Shown piece after piece: positions 18,285-27,515 of a stretch of DNA of 64,000 bases; the stretch's first letter is position 1; every line of letters starts with the position of its first letter. Position numbers and translations under genes: made by a program. The stretch is taken from contig NZ_CP101497.1 in assembly GCF_024362325.1 (NCBI RefSeq), forward strand, positions 372,001 to 436,000, in the 5' to 3' direction. Source of the DNA: Microcella humidisoli. GTDB lineage: Bacteria > Actinomycetota > Actinomycetes > Actinomycetales > Microbacteriaceae. The notes under the pieces were generated by a model, which worked only from the letters and a program-made list of their open reading frames with translations, made no database searches and was not told the origin of the DNA.

Positions 18285-20102
18285 ATGACCGCCTTCACCT
18301 CCCCGCCCGTCGACCGCACCCGCCCCGAGCTGCGCGGCACGTTCGGCATGGCGGCGAGCACGCACTGGCTCGCGACCGCGACGGCGCAGTCGGTGCTCGA
18401 GCGGGGCGGCACCGCGGTCGACGCCGCCGTGGCCGCGGCCTTCGTGCTGCACGTCGTCGAGCCGCACCTCAACGGACCGGGCGGAGACCTGACGGCGATC
18501 GTGGCGCCCGCGGGAGAGCATCCGTTCGTGCTCGCCGGACAGGGATCCGCCCCCGCCGCCGCGACCATCGAGCACTACCGCGGGCTCGGCCTCGACGAGA
18601 TCCCCGGCGCGGGGCCGCTCGCCGCCGCCGTGCCCGGCTCGGTCGTCGCCTGGCTGCACCTGCTCGCGACGCGCGGCACCTGGGAGCTCGCCGACGTGCT
18701 CGCCCCCGCCCTCGGCTACGCGCGCGACGGGCACCCCGTGCACGAGAACGTGGTGCGCACGATCCGCGCGGTCGCGCCGCTGTTCGAGCAGCACTGGCCG
18801 ACATCGGCAGCGCAGTGGATGCCCGGCGGGCGCATTCCCGAACCCGGCGACCTGATCACCAACGAGCCCTGGGCCCGGGTGCTGGCGCGCCTGCTCGCGG
18901 CGGGCGAGTCGACCGGCTCGCGGGAGTCGCGCGTGCGCGCAGCGATCGCGCTGTGGACCGAGATCGTCGGCGAGGCGGCCGAGCAGTTCGTGCAGAGCCC
19001 GGTGCAGCACTCGATCGGCGGTGCGCTGCCGGGCGTCATGACCGCCGCCGACCTCGCGGCGTACTCCCCCGCCGAGGAGGCGACCGCATCGCTGACCTTC
19101 CGCGGCGTTGAGGTGCTGAAGGCCGGGCTGTGGTCGCAGGGGCCCGCGCTGCTGCAGTCGCTCGCCATTCTCGACGCAGCCGCGGCCGTGGGCGGCGACG
19201 CCGTGCTCGACCCCTCGACCGCCCTCGGCGTGCACACCATCACCGAGGCGCTCAAGCTCGCGCTCGCCGACCGCGACGCCTGGTTCGCCGACCCGGCAGC
19301 GATCGATGATCCGGATGCGCTGCTCACCGACCTGCTGTCCCCCGCCTACGCGGCCGAGCGCGCTGCCCTCATCGGCGAGACGGCCTCGCGCGAGGTGCGG
19401 CCCGGCCGCCCCGGCGGGCGCGAGCCGTGGATGCCGCCCGTGCGGCCCGCCGGCGCTGCCGCGGCCCCGCTGCCCGGCTCGGGCGAGCCGACGCTCGACC
19501 GCGCGGGGCGCCAGCGCGGCGACACCTGCCATCTCGACGTCATCGACCGCCACGGCACGATGATCTCGGCGACGCCTTCGGGCGGCTGGCTGCAGTCGTC
19601 GCCGACGATCCCCGCTCTCGGCTTCTGCCTCGGCACGCGCCTGCAGATGATGTGGCTCGACTCGGCGTCTCCGTCGCGGCTTGAGCCGGGCATCCGCCCC
19701 CGCAGCACGCTCTCGCCGACGATGCTCGTGCGCGAGGGGCGCGTGGTCGAGGCGCTCGGCACCCCGGGTGGCGACCAGCAGGACCAGTGGCAGCTGCTCT
19801 ACCTGCTGCGCCGCATCGTCGGCGGGTATGAGCCGCAGCAGGCGATCGATGCGCCGATGTTCCACACCGACGCGATGGTCGCCTCGTTCGAGCCGCGCAC
19901 GGTGCAGCCGGGGTCGCTCACGGTCGAGTCGCGGCTCGGTGCCTCGGTGATCGACGAGCTGCGGGCGCGCGGGCACGAGGTGACCGTCATGGGCCCGTGG
20001 AGCCTCGGTCGCCTCAGCTGCGTGGGCATCGAGCGCGACCGCGGGTGGATGTTCGCCGCGGCCAATTCGCGCGGCAACCAGGGCTACGCCGCGGGTCGGT
20101 GA
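18285..20102 (+). CDS. Gamma-glutamyltransferase family protein
   Basis: 605-residue N-terminal-nucleophile hydrolase. The processing threonine is Thr414 in GDTCHLDVID, followed by SATPSGGWLQSS and the C-terminal EAL(G)TPGG(D)QQ motif. The large-subunit part contains GGTAVDAAVAAAF and PLAAAVPGSV. No signal peptide is seen, so a cytoplasmic role in glutathione-like or gamma-glutamyl compound catabolism is more likely than periplasmic transpeptidation. TAGCGT ends 6 bp before the ATG. Confidence 0.9.
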   Translation: MTAFTSPPVDRTRPELRGTFGMAASTHWLATATAQSVLERGGTAVDAAVAAAFVLHVVEPHLNGPGGDLTAIVAPAGEHPFVLAGQGSAPAAATIEHYRGLGLDEIPGAGPLAAAVPGSVVAWLHLLATRGTWELADVLAPALGYARDGHPVHENVVRTIRAVAPLFEQHWPTSAAQWMPGGRIPEPGDLITNEPWARVLARLLAAGESTGSRESRVRAAIALWTEIVGEAAEQFVQSPVQHSIGGALPGVMTAADLAAYSPAEEATASLTFRGVEVLKAGLWSQGPALLQSLAILDAAAAVGGDAVLDPSTALGVHTITEALKLALADRDAWFADPAAIDDPDALLTDLLSPAYAAERAALIGETASREVRPGRPGGREPWMPPVRPAGAAAAPLPGSGEPTLDRAGRQRGDTCHLDVIDRHGTMISATPSGGWLQSSPTIPALGFCLGTRLQMMWLDSASPSRLEPGIRPRSTLSPTMLVREGRVVEALGTPGGDQQDQWQLLYLLRRIVGGYEPQQAIDAPMFHTDAMVASFEPRTVQPGSLTVESRLGASVIDELRARGHEVTVMGPWSLGRLSCVGIERDRGWMFAAANSRGNQGYAAGR

Positions 20103-20142
20103 GCCGCGGGCGCGAGCGAGGCGCGGGAGTTGCCGCTGAGGC

Positions 20143-20180
20143 TGTGTGCCGCTCACGGCACATGCCTCGCCTGGCACACA
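20143..20180 (+). repeat. Dispersed palindromic repeat, copy 2
   Basis: Reads TGTGTGCCGCTCACGGCACA and then TGCCTCGCCTGGCACACA. It lies between the gamma-glutamyltransferase stop and the glycosidase promoter, 38 bp before the 15-bp block at 20219. Same orientation as copy 3. Confidence 0.8.
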
Positions 20181-20218
20181 GGTTCAGCACGAAATCCCCC
20201 TCCGCGCCGCAGCGTCGC

Positions 20219-20233
20219 AAAGGTATGATCTAA
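20219..20233 (+). promoter_or_regulatory. 15-bp promoter block AAAGGTATGATCTAA
   Basis: Contains the -10 element TATGAT (20224-20229), which places transcription start at or next to the ATG at 20237, so the transcript is probably leaderless. The identical 15 bp precede the PhyH gene at the same 3-bp spacing. Confidence 0.65.
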
Positions 20234-20236
20234 CGC

Positions 20237-22063
20237 ATGCCCCACGGCTTCGAGCGCATCGTCGCGCACCCCGAGCGTCCTGACCACTCCGCCGAGCGCG
20301 CTGGCGACACGATCGTCGCGCGCCTGCGGCTCGACGGCTGGCACGACGTGAGCGTGCGCATGCTGCACCCCTTCACGTGGGATGCGAAGTTCCGGGGCTT
20401 CCGAATCGACGAGCTCGCCGTGAGTCCCGCCCGGCCGCGCACGCTCGTCAGCGGCGCCTACTCGGTCGCCGACGCAGCCGCACTCAACGTCGACGCCGCG
20501 CACGGCACCCGCACGCCCTTCGACTTCCCCGAAGGCGAGATGCACGACGGCGTGCTCTACCGCACGGTCGGACACTCCCCGGAGGCTGACGAGCGCTACC
20601 AGGATGCGGCCGGCTGGTGCACGGTCGCCGCCGCCGACGCCGACGGTCGGCCTGTCGCCCTCGCCACGGCGCTCGACCGCAGCGAAGCGGTGCTGCTCGA
20701 CCTGCTCGCCGACGACCATGGGCTGACCGTGCAGACGCGCCTGCCGTGGCAGACCTTCCGCCCGGCCGAGCTTCCAGCCCCGGATGCCCTTCCCGGCCTG
20801 CTCGTGCGTCACGGTCACGGCGACCACGAGACCGCGGAGGCCTGGCTGCGCGAGCTGCTCGCGGCGACGGTGCCGAGCCGAGCATCCACCGCCCCGCCGC
20901 CGCTCATCGCCGACACCTGGGGCTTCGGTACCGACATCGACCCCGAGCGGGTCACGGCGTTCTTCGACGTCGCCGCCGACCTCGGCGTGGAGGTCGTCAC
21001 GGTCGACAAGGGCTGGGAGGACCACGTCGGCGACTGGAACGCGCAGTCCGGCTACGCGGGCGGCGTCGCGGGCATCGCCGCGCTCGCGCACGATCGCGGC
21101 ATGAAGCTCGGGCTGTGGGTGGGGGCGGGCAACGCGTCGCCCGATTCGGTGGTCGCGACCGCGCACCCCGACTGGCTCGCCACCTGGAACGGCCGGCACC
21201 AGATGGTCTCGCACCGCAACCACTCGCTGTGCCTCGGGCACGAGCCCGCGCGCGACCACGTGCTCGCGTGCCTCGACCGCCTCGTGCGCGACGGCGTCGA
21301 CTGGCTGCTGCACGACTTCGAGACGATCAGCCGCTGCGACGCCGAGCACCACACCCACGACCCCGGTGCGGGCGAGGCGGCGGGCGTGACCGGCTGGTAC
21401 TCGGTGCTCGCGGCGCTGCGCGAGGCGCACCCGAACCTGCTCATCGAGAACTGCTGGAACGGCGGCAAGCCCCTCGACCTCCAGATGATCGCGCACCACG
21501 ACACGACGATCGGCGACGACTGGTGCCGGTCGCAGGAGAACCGCCTCGCGGCCCTCGGCCTCGGCGTCTACCTGCCGTCGTCGTGGACCAGCAAGTACAT
21601 GGGCGACGAACCGCACCTGCCGCTGCGCGCGCAACTCGCGCCCTACCTCGTCGGCGGCCCATGGATCCTCATGGGCGACCTGCCGGGCTGGGCGCCCGCG
21701 CAGCTCGCCGAGATGCGGCAGGGAATCGCGATCTACCGCGAGTGGCGAACGGCGGCGATGGATGCTCGCGCCGTGTCGCCCGTGCTCTCGGGCTCGACGG
21801 CCGGCGTGACGGGGCTCGCGCACTCGCCCCGCGCTCACGGCGCCCAGCTCGCGACCTTCGCGGTCTCGGAGGCCGGGGTCGGGCAGGTCGTGCGGTGGCG
21901 TCCGGTTCTCGACGCGAGCGGCGCGGCCGATGTCGACGTGTGGATCGTTCGGGACGAGTGGAGCGGCGCCGAGCAGCGCGTCGCCCGAGCCGAGCTCGAT
22001 GCGGGCATCCCGCTCAACACCGCAAGCGCCGACGGTCTGGCGCTCAGCATCCGCCCCGCTTAG
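20237..22063 (+). CDS. Alpha-galactosidase-like GH36-type glycosidase
   Basis: 608 residues; clan GH-D TIM barrel in the C-terminal two thirds. VVTVDKGWEDHVGDWN (254-268), MKLGLWV, the strand WLLHDFE with Asp360 (candidate nucleophile) and NCWNGGKPLDLQM followed by IGDDWC with Asp427/Asp428 (candidate acid/base). A beta-rich domain occupies residues 1-200. The nucleophile neighbourhood differs from the KWD motif of typical alpha-galactosidases, so substrate is uncertain. No signal peptide, so it acts in the cytoplasm. Flanked by repeat copies 2 and 3. Confidence 0.8.
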   Translation: MPHGFERIVAHPERPDHSAERAGDTIVARLRLDGWHDVSVRMLHPFTWDAKFRGFRIDELAVSPARPRTLVSGAYSVADAAALNVDAAHGTRTPFDFPEGEMHDGVLYRTVGHSPEADERYQDAAGWCTVAAADADGRPVALATALDRSEAVLLDLLADDHGLTVQTRLPWQTFRPAELPAPDALPGLLVRHGHGDHETAEAWLRELLAATVPSRASTAPPPLIADTWGFGTDIDPERVTAFFDVAADLGVEVVTVDKGWEDHVGDWNAQSGYAGGVAGIAALAHDRGMKLGLWVGAGNASPDSVVATAHPDWLATWNGRHQMVSHRNHSLCLGHEPARDHVLACLDRLVRDGVDWLLHDFETISRCDAEHHTHDPGAGEAAGVTGWYSVLAALREAHPNLLIENCWNGGKPLDLQMIAHHDTTIGDDWCRSQENRLAALGLGVYLPSSWTSKYMGDEPHLPLRAQLAPYLVGGPWILMGDLPGWAPAQLAEMRQGIAIYREWRTAAMDARAVSPVLSGSTAGVTGLAHSPRAHGAQLATFAVSEAGVGQVVRWRPVLDASGAADVDVWIVRDEWSGAEQRVARAELDAGIPLNTASADGLALSIRPA

Positions 22064-22129
22064 GCCGTTCGCGGCGGGATCGGCGCTGTGCTGACGCTCG
22101 GCGTTGCGGAGAAGCATCTGTCAGAACAA

Positions 22130-22165
22130 TGTGCCTCTCGCGGCACATGCCGCGGCAGGCACACA
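22130..22165 (+). repeat. Dispersed palindromic repeat, copy 3
   Basis: Begins TGTGCCTCTCGCGGCACA and contains GGCACATGCCGCGGCAGGCA, the core shared with copy 1. It lies 66 bp past the glycosidase stop and 83 bp before the lipoprotein start. Confidence 0.8.
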
Positions 22166-22248
22166 GGACGAACAACTCTCTTCACCCCCGTCGAGCAGGG
22201 GCGACGACCCCCGCGCGAGTCGAGCCCCCCAGTGCTACTGTGACCCCC

Positions 22249-22731
22249 ATGCGAGACCGTCGACTATTGCTCGCGATCACGCTGGCGGTTGCGGCGGTCA
22301 CTCCGCTCGGCCTCTCCGCTTGCGTGCCTGCAGAAACGCCCGACCTGGGTGCCGCCCGGCAGGAGGCGAACGACTTTCTCGAGGACGCGGTCGACCAGCC
22401 CGGAGTGCTCGCGACGACTTCCGGAACGGTCGGGCCAAAAGCCGAGGATGCACCGGACGAAAAAGGGATCACCGTCACCTTCGCCGAGACGGTCGACCTT
22501 GACGGTGTCGACGTCATTTGCTTCGGCGGCGGAGAGGCGGTCGCCACGGTTCAGGTGGTCAGCACGTCGGGCGGCAGCTCTCTCTCGATTCCCATTCCGT
22601 GCGACGGCGAGACGCACGAGGCGCCTCTTCCCGACGGCACTCGGGGAGTGACCGAGGTGAGCGTGAACGGGTGGCTCGACCGGGGAAGCGTCTCCGTCCT
22701 GTTGGCCGTCCTTCGAGGAACCGCTCCGTAG
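22249..22731 (+). CDS. Small secreted lipoprotein of unknown function
   Basis: 160 residues with a clear lipoprotein signal: MRDRR, a hydrophobic stretch to LGLSAC, with the lipobox LSAC (Cys25). The mature part is acidic, with two cysteines (FGGGEA preceded by Cys, and PIPCDGE) that could form a disulfide. TACTGT lies 7 bp before the ATG, supporting this start. No recognised family. Confidence 0.75.
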   Translation: MRDRRLLLAITLAVAAVTPLGLSACVPAETPDLGAARQEANDFLEDAVDQPGVLATTSGTVGPKAEDAPDEKGITVTFAETVDLDGVDVICFGGGEAVATVQVVSTSGGSSLSIPIPCDGETHEAPLPDGTRGVTEVSVNGWLDRGSVSVLLAVLRGTAP

Positions 22732-22738
22732 AACCGCG

Positions 22739-23776
22739 CTACGCGAGCGAGGGCACGACCTCCGCGTCGACCACCGGCATCACGTCGCGCACGATCGCCT
22801 CGAGCAGGCGCGCGTTGAACTCGACGCCGAGCTGGTTCGGCACCGTGACGAGCAGCGTGTCGGCGGCCTGCACGGCGGCGTCGCGCGCGAGCTCGGCGGC
22901 GATCACGTCGGGCGCCCCGATGTACGAGCGGCCGAAGCGCGAGCGCGAACCGTCGAGAATGCCGACCTGATCGGTCTGCTCAGCCTGCGCCTGCACGCCG
23001 AAGTAGTACTGCGTCTCCTCGTCGATGATGGGCAGGATGCTGCGGCTCACCGACACGCGGGGCTCGCGCTTCCATCCGCGAGCGGCCCACGCCGACCGGA
23101 ACATCGCGATCTGCTCGGCCTGCAGCTCGTCGAACGGCACCCCGGTGTCTTCGGTCAGAAGCGTCGAGCTCATGAGGTTCATGCCCTGCTCGGCCGTCCA
23201 CACGGCGGTCGCACGAGTGCCGGCGCCCCACCAGATGCGGTCGTACAGCCCGGGCGACTGCGGGGTCACCGGCTGCGGCGTGGAGGTGCCGATGACGCGC
23301 GGGTTGCCGGGCGCGAAGCCTTCGCCGTCGATCGCGCGACGGAAGAGGTCGGTGTGCTCGCGGGCCATGTCGGCGTCCGTCTGCCCCTCGGCCGGAATCT
23401 GGTCGAAGGAGCGCCAGCCGTCGACGACGGCCTCGGGTGATCCCCGGCTGATGCCGAGCTGCAGCCGGCCGCCGCTGATCAGGTCCGTGGCGCCGGCCTG
23501 CTCGGCGAGCGACCACGGGTTCTCGTAGCGCATGTCGATGACGCCGGTGCCGAGCTCGATGCGGCTCGTGCGCGCAGCCGCGGCGGCCATCATCGGGAAC
23601 GGGTTCGAGTGGTTCTGGGCGAAGTGGTGCACGCGGTAGTAGGCGCCGTCGACGCCGACCTCCTCGGCCGCGACCGCGAGCTCCACGCCCTGCAGCAGCG
23701 CCTCGCCGCCCGTGCGGGTGCGCGAGCCGGTCACGCCCATCCAGTTGCCGAACGACAGGAACCCGAGCTTCGTCAT
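22739..23776 (-). CDS. LLM class flavin-dependent oxidoreductase
   Basis: 345-residue bacterial-luciferase-like monooxygenase: LGFLSFGNWMG at the N-terminus, ELAVAAEEVGVDGAYYRVHHFAQNHSNPFPMMAAAAA, then IELGTGVIDM and RLQLGISRGSPE. The start at 23776 (MTKLGFLS) is preferred to the longer open frame at 23830. The FMN or F420 donor and the substrate are unknown. It lies 29 bp downstream of the EamA gene on the same strand. Confidence 0.9.
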   Translation of the reverse strand: MTKLGFLSFGNWMGVTGSRTRTGGEALLQGVELAVAAEEVGVDGAYYRVHHFAQNHSNPFPMMAAAAARTSRIELGTGVIDMRYENPWSLAEQAGATDLISGGRLQLGISRGSPEAVVDGWRSFDQIPAEGQTDADMAREHTDLFRRAIDGEGFAPGNPRVIGTSTPQPVTPQSPGLYDRIWWGAGTRATAVWTAEQGMNLMSSTLLTEDTGVPFDELQAEQIAMFRSAWAARGWKREPRVSVSRSILPIIDEETQYYFGVQAQAEQTDQVGILDGSRSRFGRSYIGAPDVIAAELARDAAVQAADTLLVTVPNQLGVEFNARLLEAIVRDVMPVVDAEVVPSLA

Positions 23777-23804
23777 GCTCAGGTCAATGCGTGTGAATGC
23801 AGAA

Positions 23805-24734
23805 CTATTCCTGCGGGATGCGATCAGCATCCCGAATCCGCCTCTCGGGGCCGGGAATCGTCGCGCCGGGCCGCGTCGTCAGGTACACACCAGCAAGCAC
23901 GATGAGCCCGCCGATCACCTGCCACACGGTGAGCGCGTCGCCGAGCGCGACCGCGATGATCGCCGTGAAGACGGGCAGCAGGTTGAGGAACACGCCCGTG
24001 CGCGAGGGGCCGAGTTGCGTGACGGCGACGTTCCACAGCAGGTAGGCGAGCGCGCTCGGGAACACGATGATGATCGCGAGCCCCCACCAGCCCTCGGCGG
24101 AGGGCTGCGCCTGAATGCCCACGAGAGCCATGACGGGCGCGAGCATCACGGCGCTCATGCCGACCTGCACGGTCGTCGCCGTGATCGGCGGGGTCTGGAT
24201 GCGCCGGCTGATGATGACGTACGCCGTCCACGCGAGAATCGCGCCGAGGATGAGCAGGTCGCCGACCGCGACGCTCACGTCAGAGATGCCGCCCGAGCCG
24301 CCGAGCAGCACGACGATGACGACGCCCACGAACGAGATCGCGATGCCGAGCACACCCCCGCGACGGATGCGCTCCCCCAGCACGACGACCGCGGCGAGCG
24401 CGATCACGGCCGGGTTGATGGCGCTGATCACACTCGCGTTGACCGGCGACGTGGTGTCGAGCGCGGCGTAGAGCAGCAGGGTGTACCCGACCATGCCCAG
24501 CACGGCCTGGACGATGTGGATCCACCACTCCTGCCGGGCGAGCTTCCACTTGTCGAGGCGGTCGCGCTCGATCCACAGGGTGATGGCGAGCAGGATCGGA
24601 AACGCGCCCAGCCACCGGAAGAACGTGAGCTCGAGCGGCGTGAACTCGGCGATCACACGGTCGCCGACGACGAAGTTCATCGCCCAGAAGAGCTGGGCGA
24701 GCACGGCGGGCGAATAGCGGCGGAGCAGGTGCAC
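23805..24734 (-). CDS. EamA/DMT family transporter
   Basis: 309 residues with ten helices in two EamA repeats (AQLFWAMNFVVGD near the N-terminus; second repeat after about residue 150, with PSALAYLLWNVAV). GTG start at 24734, with TAGCCT 6 bp before it. Substrate unknown. Operon with the LLM oxidoreductase is suggested by the 28-bp gap. Confidence 0.9.
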   Translation of the reverse strand: MHLLRRYSPAVLAQLFWAMNFVVGDRVIAEFTPLELTFFRWLGAFPILLAITLWIERDRLDKWKLARQEWWIHIVQAVLGMVGYTLLLYAALDTTSPVNASVISAINPAVIALAAVVVLGERIRRGGVLGIAISFVGVVIVVLLGGSGGISDVSVAVGDLLILGAILAWTAYVIISRRIQTPPITATTVQVGMSAVMLAPVMALVGIQAQPSAEGWWGLAIIIVFPSALAYLLWNVAVTQLGPSRTGVFLNLLPVFTAIIAVALGDALTVWQVIGGLIVLAGVYLTTRPGATIPGPERRIRDADRIPQE

Positions 24735-24799
24735 GCTCTCAGGCTAGGGCCGCGGCCGGGCGCTCAGGTGCGCGTGACGGCGCGCATCCGCGCGGTGCA

Positions 24800-25291
24800 T
24801 CAGGGCGCGGGCGGCGCAACCGAGGGCAGCCCCGGCTCGAGCCCGGGCTCGAGGTCGCCCGCCGGCACGACGCCGTCGAACGGCGTCACCGTGGCGAGGC
24901 CGCCCCACTGCTCGTCGGTGGCGAGGAAGACGGCGATGCGGGCACTCGTATCGAGCTGGTCGCCGAACCCGTAGGGGTCGGCCGCGCAGCCGTCGGAGCG
25001 CGAGGCGATCTCGATCTCGAGCCCCGCGAAGCGGTCGTCGCTCGCTTCGAGCACCTCGAAGCGGTAGAGCCGCGCGTCGCCGCCGAGCAGGTCGACCGTG
25101 CCGACCTGCTCCATCACCTCGCCGACGACGATGAGCTGCGCCGAGGCGGCGAGCGCCTGCTGGTCGTCGAAGGTCACCCAGCTGACGCACTCCTGCTGCT
25201 GCGTCAGGAAGGGCAGGGCCGAGCATCCACTGAGCATCATGGCGGCCGCGGCGAGCGCGACCGGGGCCGATCTGCGAGCGCGCCGGGTCAT
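24800..25291 (-). CDS. Lipoprotein of unknown function
   Basis: 163 residues. Signal peptide with lipobox LSGC (Cys24) after a hydrophobic alanine-rich stretch. The mature part is acidic, carries three cysteines and ends in a Pro/Ala-rich tail. It resembles actinobacterial hypothetical lipoproteins with a TIMP/cystatin-like beta pattern (LIVVGEVMEQVG), but no family can be named. Start at ATG 25291, supported by TACGGT 6 bp upstream. Confidence 0.7.
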   Translation of the reverse strand: MTRRARRSAPVALAAAAMMLSGCSALPFLTQQQECVSWVTFDDQQALAASAQLIVVGEVMEQVGTVDLLGGDARLYRFEVLEASDDRFAGLEIEIASRSDGCAADPYGFGDQLDTSARIAVFLATDEQWGGLATVTPFDGVVPAGDLEPGLEPGLPSVAPPAP

Positions 25292-25330
25292 GACCCCACC
25301 GTAGTCGGCGGCCCGTGCCACCATCGAGGG

Positions 25331-25945
25331 GTGCCCCTGAACTTCACCGCGATCGACTTCGAGACCGCCAACAACCACGCGGCCTCGGCCTGCTCGGTGG
25401 GGCTCGTGAAGGTGCGCGAGGGCCGCGTGGTCGACCGCGCGAGCTGGCTCATCCGCCCGCCGTTCGGCTTCGACGACATGCTCGAGTGGAACACGCGCAT
25501 CCACGGCATCACCGCCGCCGACATCGTCGACGCGCCCCTGTGGGCCGGTCAGGTGGATGCTCTTCTCGAGTTCGTCGACGGCGACACCCTCGCCGCCCAC
25601 AACGCGGGGTTCGACATGGGCGTGCTCGCGGCGGCGCAGCGGGCCAGCGCGCTCGAGGTGCCGAGCCTGTCGTACGTGTGCAGCCTGCGGGTCGCCCGCA
25701 AGACCTACCACCTCGACTCGTACCGGCTGCCCGTCGCCGCGATGGCCGCGGGCTTCGAAGACTTCGCCCACCACGACGCCCTCGCCGATGCTGAGGCGTG
25801 CGCCGCGATCATCGTGCACGCGGCGAAGCGGCACGACGTGACCGAAGTCGCCGAGCTCGCGCGCGTGTGCGGCACCAGCGTCGGGCGCACTGGCACGGCT
25901 GCAGAAGCCGAAGCGGTCGACCGCCGGCCGGCCGCCCTGGCCTAG
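25331..25945 (+). CDS. DnaQ-like 3'-5' exonuclease
   Basis: 204-residue DEDDh exonuclease of the DNA polymerase III epsilon type. Catalytic residues: Asp and Glu in AIDFETAN, Asp in HNAGFDMGVL, and the His/Asp pair in FAHHDALADAEACA. The start is a GTG overlapping a GAGGGGTG Shine-Dalgarno-like run. It probably proofreads or trims DNA or RNA; the C-terminal tail past residue 170 is low-complexity. Confidence 0.88.
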   Translation: MPLNFTAIDFETANNHAASACSVGLVKVREGRVVDRASWLIRPPFGFDDMLEWNTRIHGITAADIVDAPLWAGQVDALLEFVDGDTLAAHNAGFDMGVLAAAQRASALEVPSLSYVCSLRVARKTYHLDSYRLPVAAMAAGFEDFAHHDALADAEACAAIIVHAAKRHDVTEVAELARVCGTSVGRTGTAAEAEAVDRRPAALA

Positions 25946-25951
25946 GTCGCC

Positions 25952-26515
25952 TCAGGCGCTGCGCACGACCGCGCTGACCGGGGTCGGGTTGGCGAACAGG
26001 TCGAGCACGGGGCAGTGGGCGTCGACGACGTCGCGCAGCTGCTGGTAGCGCTCCTCGCTCTCGGAGCCGGTGATCGTGATCGTGAGCCGCACGTCGCTGA
26101 AGCCAGCCCGCACGGTCTCGTCGATGCCGAACAGGCGGCGCGCATCCAGATCGGCTTCGGCGTCGATGCGGATGTCGTCGACCTGGATGCCGAGCCCCTG
26201 CGCGTAGAGGCGGTAGACGACGATCTGGCACGAGATGAGCGCCCCGAGCGCGTACTCGACGGGGCTGGCCGCGACGTCGTCGCCCGCGAGGGCGCCGGGC
26301 TCGTCGACAAGGAAGGTGTGCTTGCCGGCGCGGATGCTCGAGGCGACCGAGCCCTCGCCTTCGCCGCTGACGCGGTAGGTGAGCTGGGCGGTGGTCGGGT
26401 CGGCGCCGATGCGCGCGCCCCACGCGGAGCCGGCTTCGATGAGCCGGGCCGCGCGCTCGTCGGCGCTGACCTCGGGAACGGACGGGGAAACGGAGGGTGC
26501 GGTGAGAAGCGTCAT
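25952..26515 (-). CDS. OsmC family peroxiredoxin
   Basis: 187 residues. The two redox cysteines are in ALISCQIVVY and in DAHCPVLDLF, the usual OsmC pair, and the fold motif GDDVAASPVEYALGALI precedes the first. It reduces organic hydroperoxides. ATG at 26515 is used since TACCGT lies 6 bp upstream and the longer frame is poor. Convergent with the exonuclease. Confidence 0.9.
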   Translation of the reverse strand: MTLLTAPSVSPSVPEVSADERAARLIEAGSAWGARIGADPTTAQLTYRVSGEGEGSVASSIRAGKHTFLVDEPGALAGDDVAASPVEYALGALISCQIVVYRLYAQGLGIQVDDIRIDAEADLDARRLFGIDETVRAGFSDVRLTITITGSESEERYQQLRDVVDAHCPVLDLFANPTPVSAVVRSA

Positions 26516-26627
26516 GCGCCGACGGTACGAGCGGATGCCCGCCCCGTCGACCCCGCCCGTCACACGGCGTCGCGGCGCGTCACGGGGCGTCGCGCGGCGT
26601 CACGATCCGCAATGTGCGCGGTGGTGC

Positions 26628-27512
26628 TCAGCGGTCGCAACCGCCCGACTTGTCGGCGCGCGAGCCCGGCACGCTGAGATCGCGCAAGCCCTTGTAGGCG
26701 TACGGGTCCTCCCCCGCGACCATGACGATGTCACGGAAGTCGTACTCGGCGAAGTAGCGGCCCTCGCTGTTCTGCCAGGGCAGCAGCGACTCGGCGCTCA
26801 TGTAGTGGTTGACGAGGGCGCGCCGATAGCCGTGCTTTCCGCTGTTCTCAAGCGAGCGGTGCAGCAGGTAGCCGTTGAAGAACAGGGCAGCGCCCGCCGG
26901 CACCTCGACCGGCACGGCGTCGTCGTCGGTGTAGGGGAACCCGTAGGCCTCGTCGGTGCAGTCGAAGCGCTCGTCGGTCTGCTCGCGGTCGGGGTAGAGC
27001 ACACCGCGCGCGTGCGAGCCGGGCAGCACCCACAGGCAGCCGTTCTCGGTCGTGGCGTCGTCGAGGGCGATCCACACTCCGGCGAGCGAGCGGTCGCGCG
27101 TGGGGATGAAGTGCTCGTCTTGATGCCAGGCCTGGCCCGGCTTGCCCTCGCTCTTGATGAACAGCATCGACTGCATCGCCTTGACGTTCGGGCCGATCAC
27201 GCGCGTGAGGCCGTCGACGATCCGAGGGTGCCGCATGATCTGCCGGGCGACCTCGCTGATCTTGTGCGGGTGGTGGATGCACAGGTACTGCCGCAGCACG
27301 TCGGCGTCGCTCTGCCCGGGGTGAGCATCCAGCGCCTCATCGGAGGGGTTGAGGCCTGCCCGGCAGATGCGCAATGCCTCGGAGTTGACCTCAGCCACCT
27401 CGGCCGGGGTGAGGGCGCCGCGCAGCACGGCGAAGCCGTCGCGCGCGTACTGGGCGACGAAGGCCTCGTCGACGGAGTCGTGCATCACCAGAGTCTGAAC
27501 AGCAGTGGTCAT
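26628..27512 (-). CDS. Phytanoyl-CoA dioxygenase (PhyH) family protein
   Basis: 294-residue Fe(II)/2-oxoglutarate oxygenase. The iron triad is His/Asp in AWHQDEHFIP and His in GYLLHRSLEN; the second core motif is WIALDDATTENGCLWVLPGSH with the 2-oxoglutarate-binding Arg further on (YRRALVNHYM). Substrate unknown. The start is at the predicted transcription start, because the 15-bp block AAAGGTATGATCTAA ends 3 bp before the ATG, identical to the glycosidase. Downstream of the mmsA gene's 3' end. Confidence 0.88.
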   Translation of the reverse strand: MTTAVQTLVMHDSVDEAFVAQYARDGFAVLRGALTPAEVAEVNSEALRICRAGLNPSDEALDAHPGQSDADVLRQYLCIHHPHKISEVARQIMRHPRIVDGLTRVIGPNVKAMQSMLFIKSEGKPGQAWHQDEHFIPTRDRSLAGVWIALDDATTENGCLWVLPGSHARGVLYPDREQTDERFDCTDEAYGFPYTDDDAVPVEVPAGAALFFNGYLLHRSLENSGKHGYRRALVNHYMSAESLLPWQNSEGRYFAEYDFRDIVMVAGEDPYAYKGLRDLSVPGSRADKSGGCDR

Positions 27513-27515
27513 GTC

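Noticed and set aside
26560-26620. Run of related GGCGTCGCG units between osmC and PhyH
   Set aside because: Irregular spacing and composition expected at this GC level.
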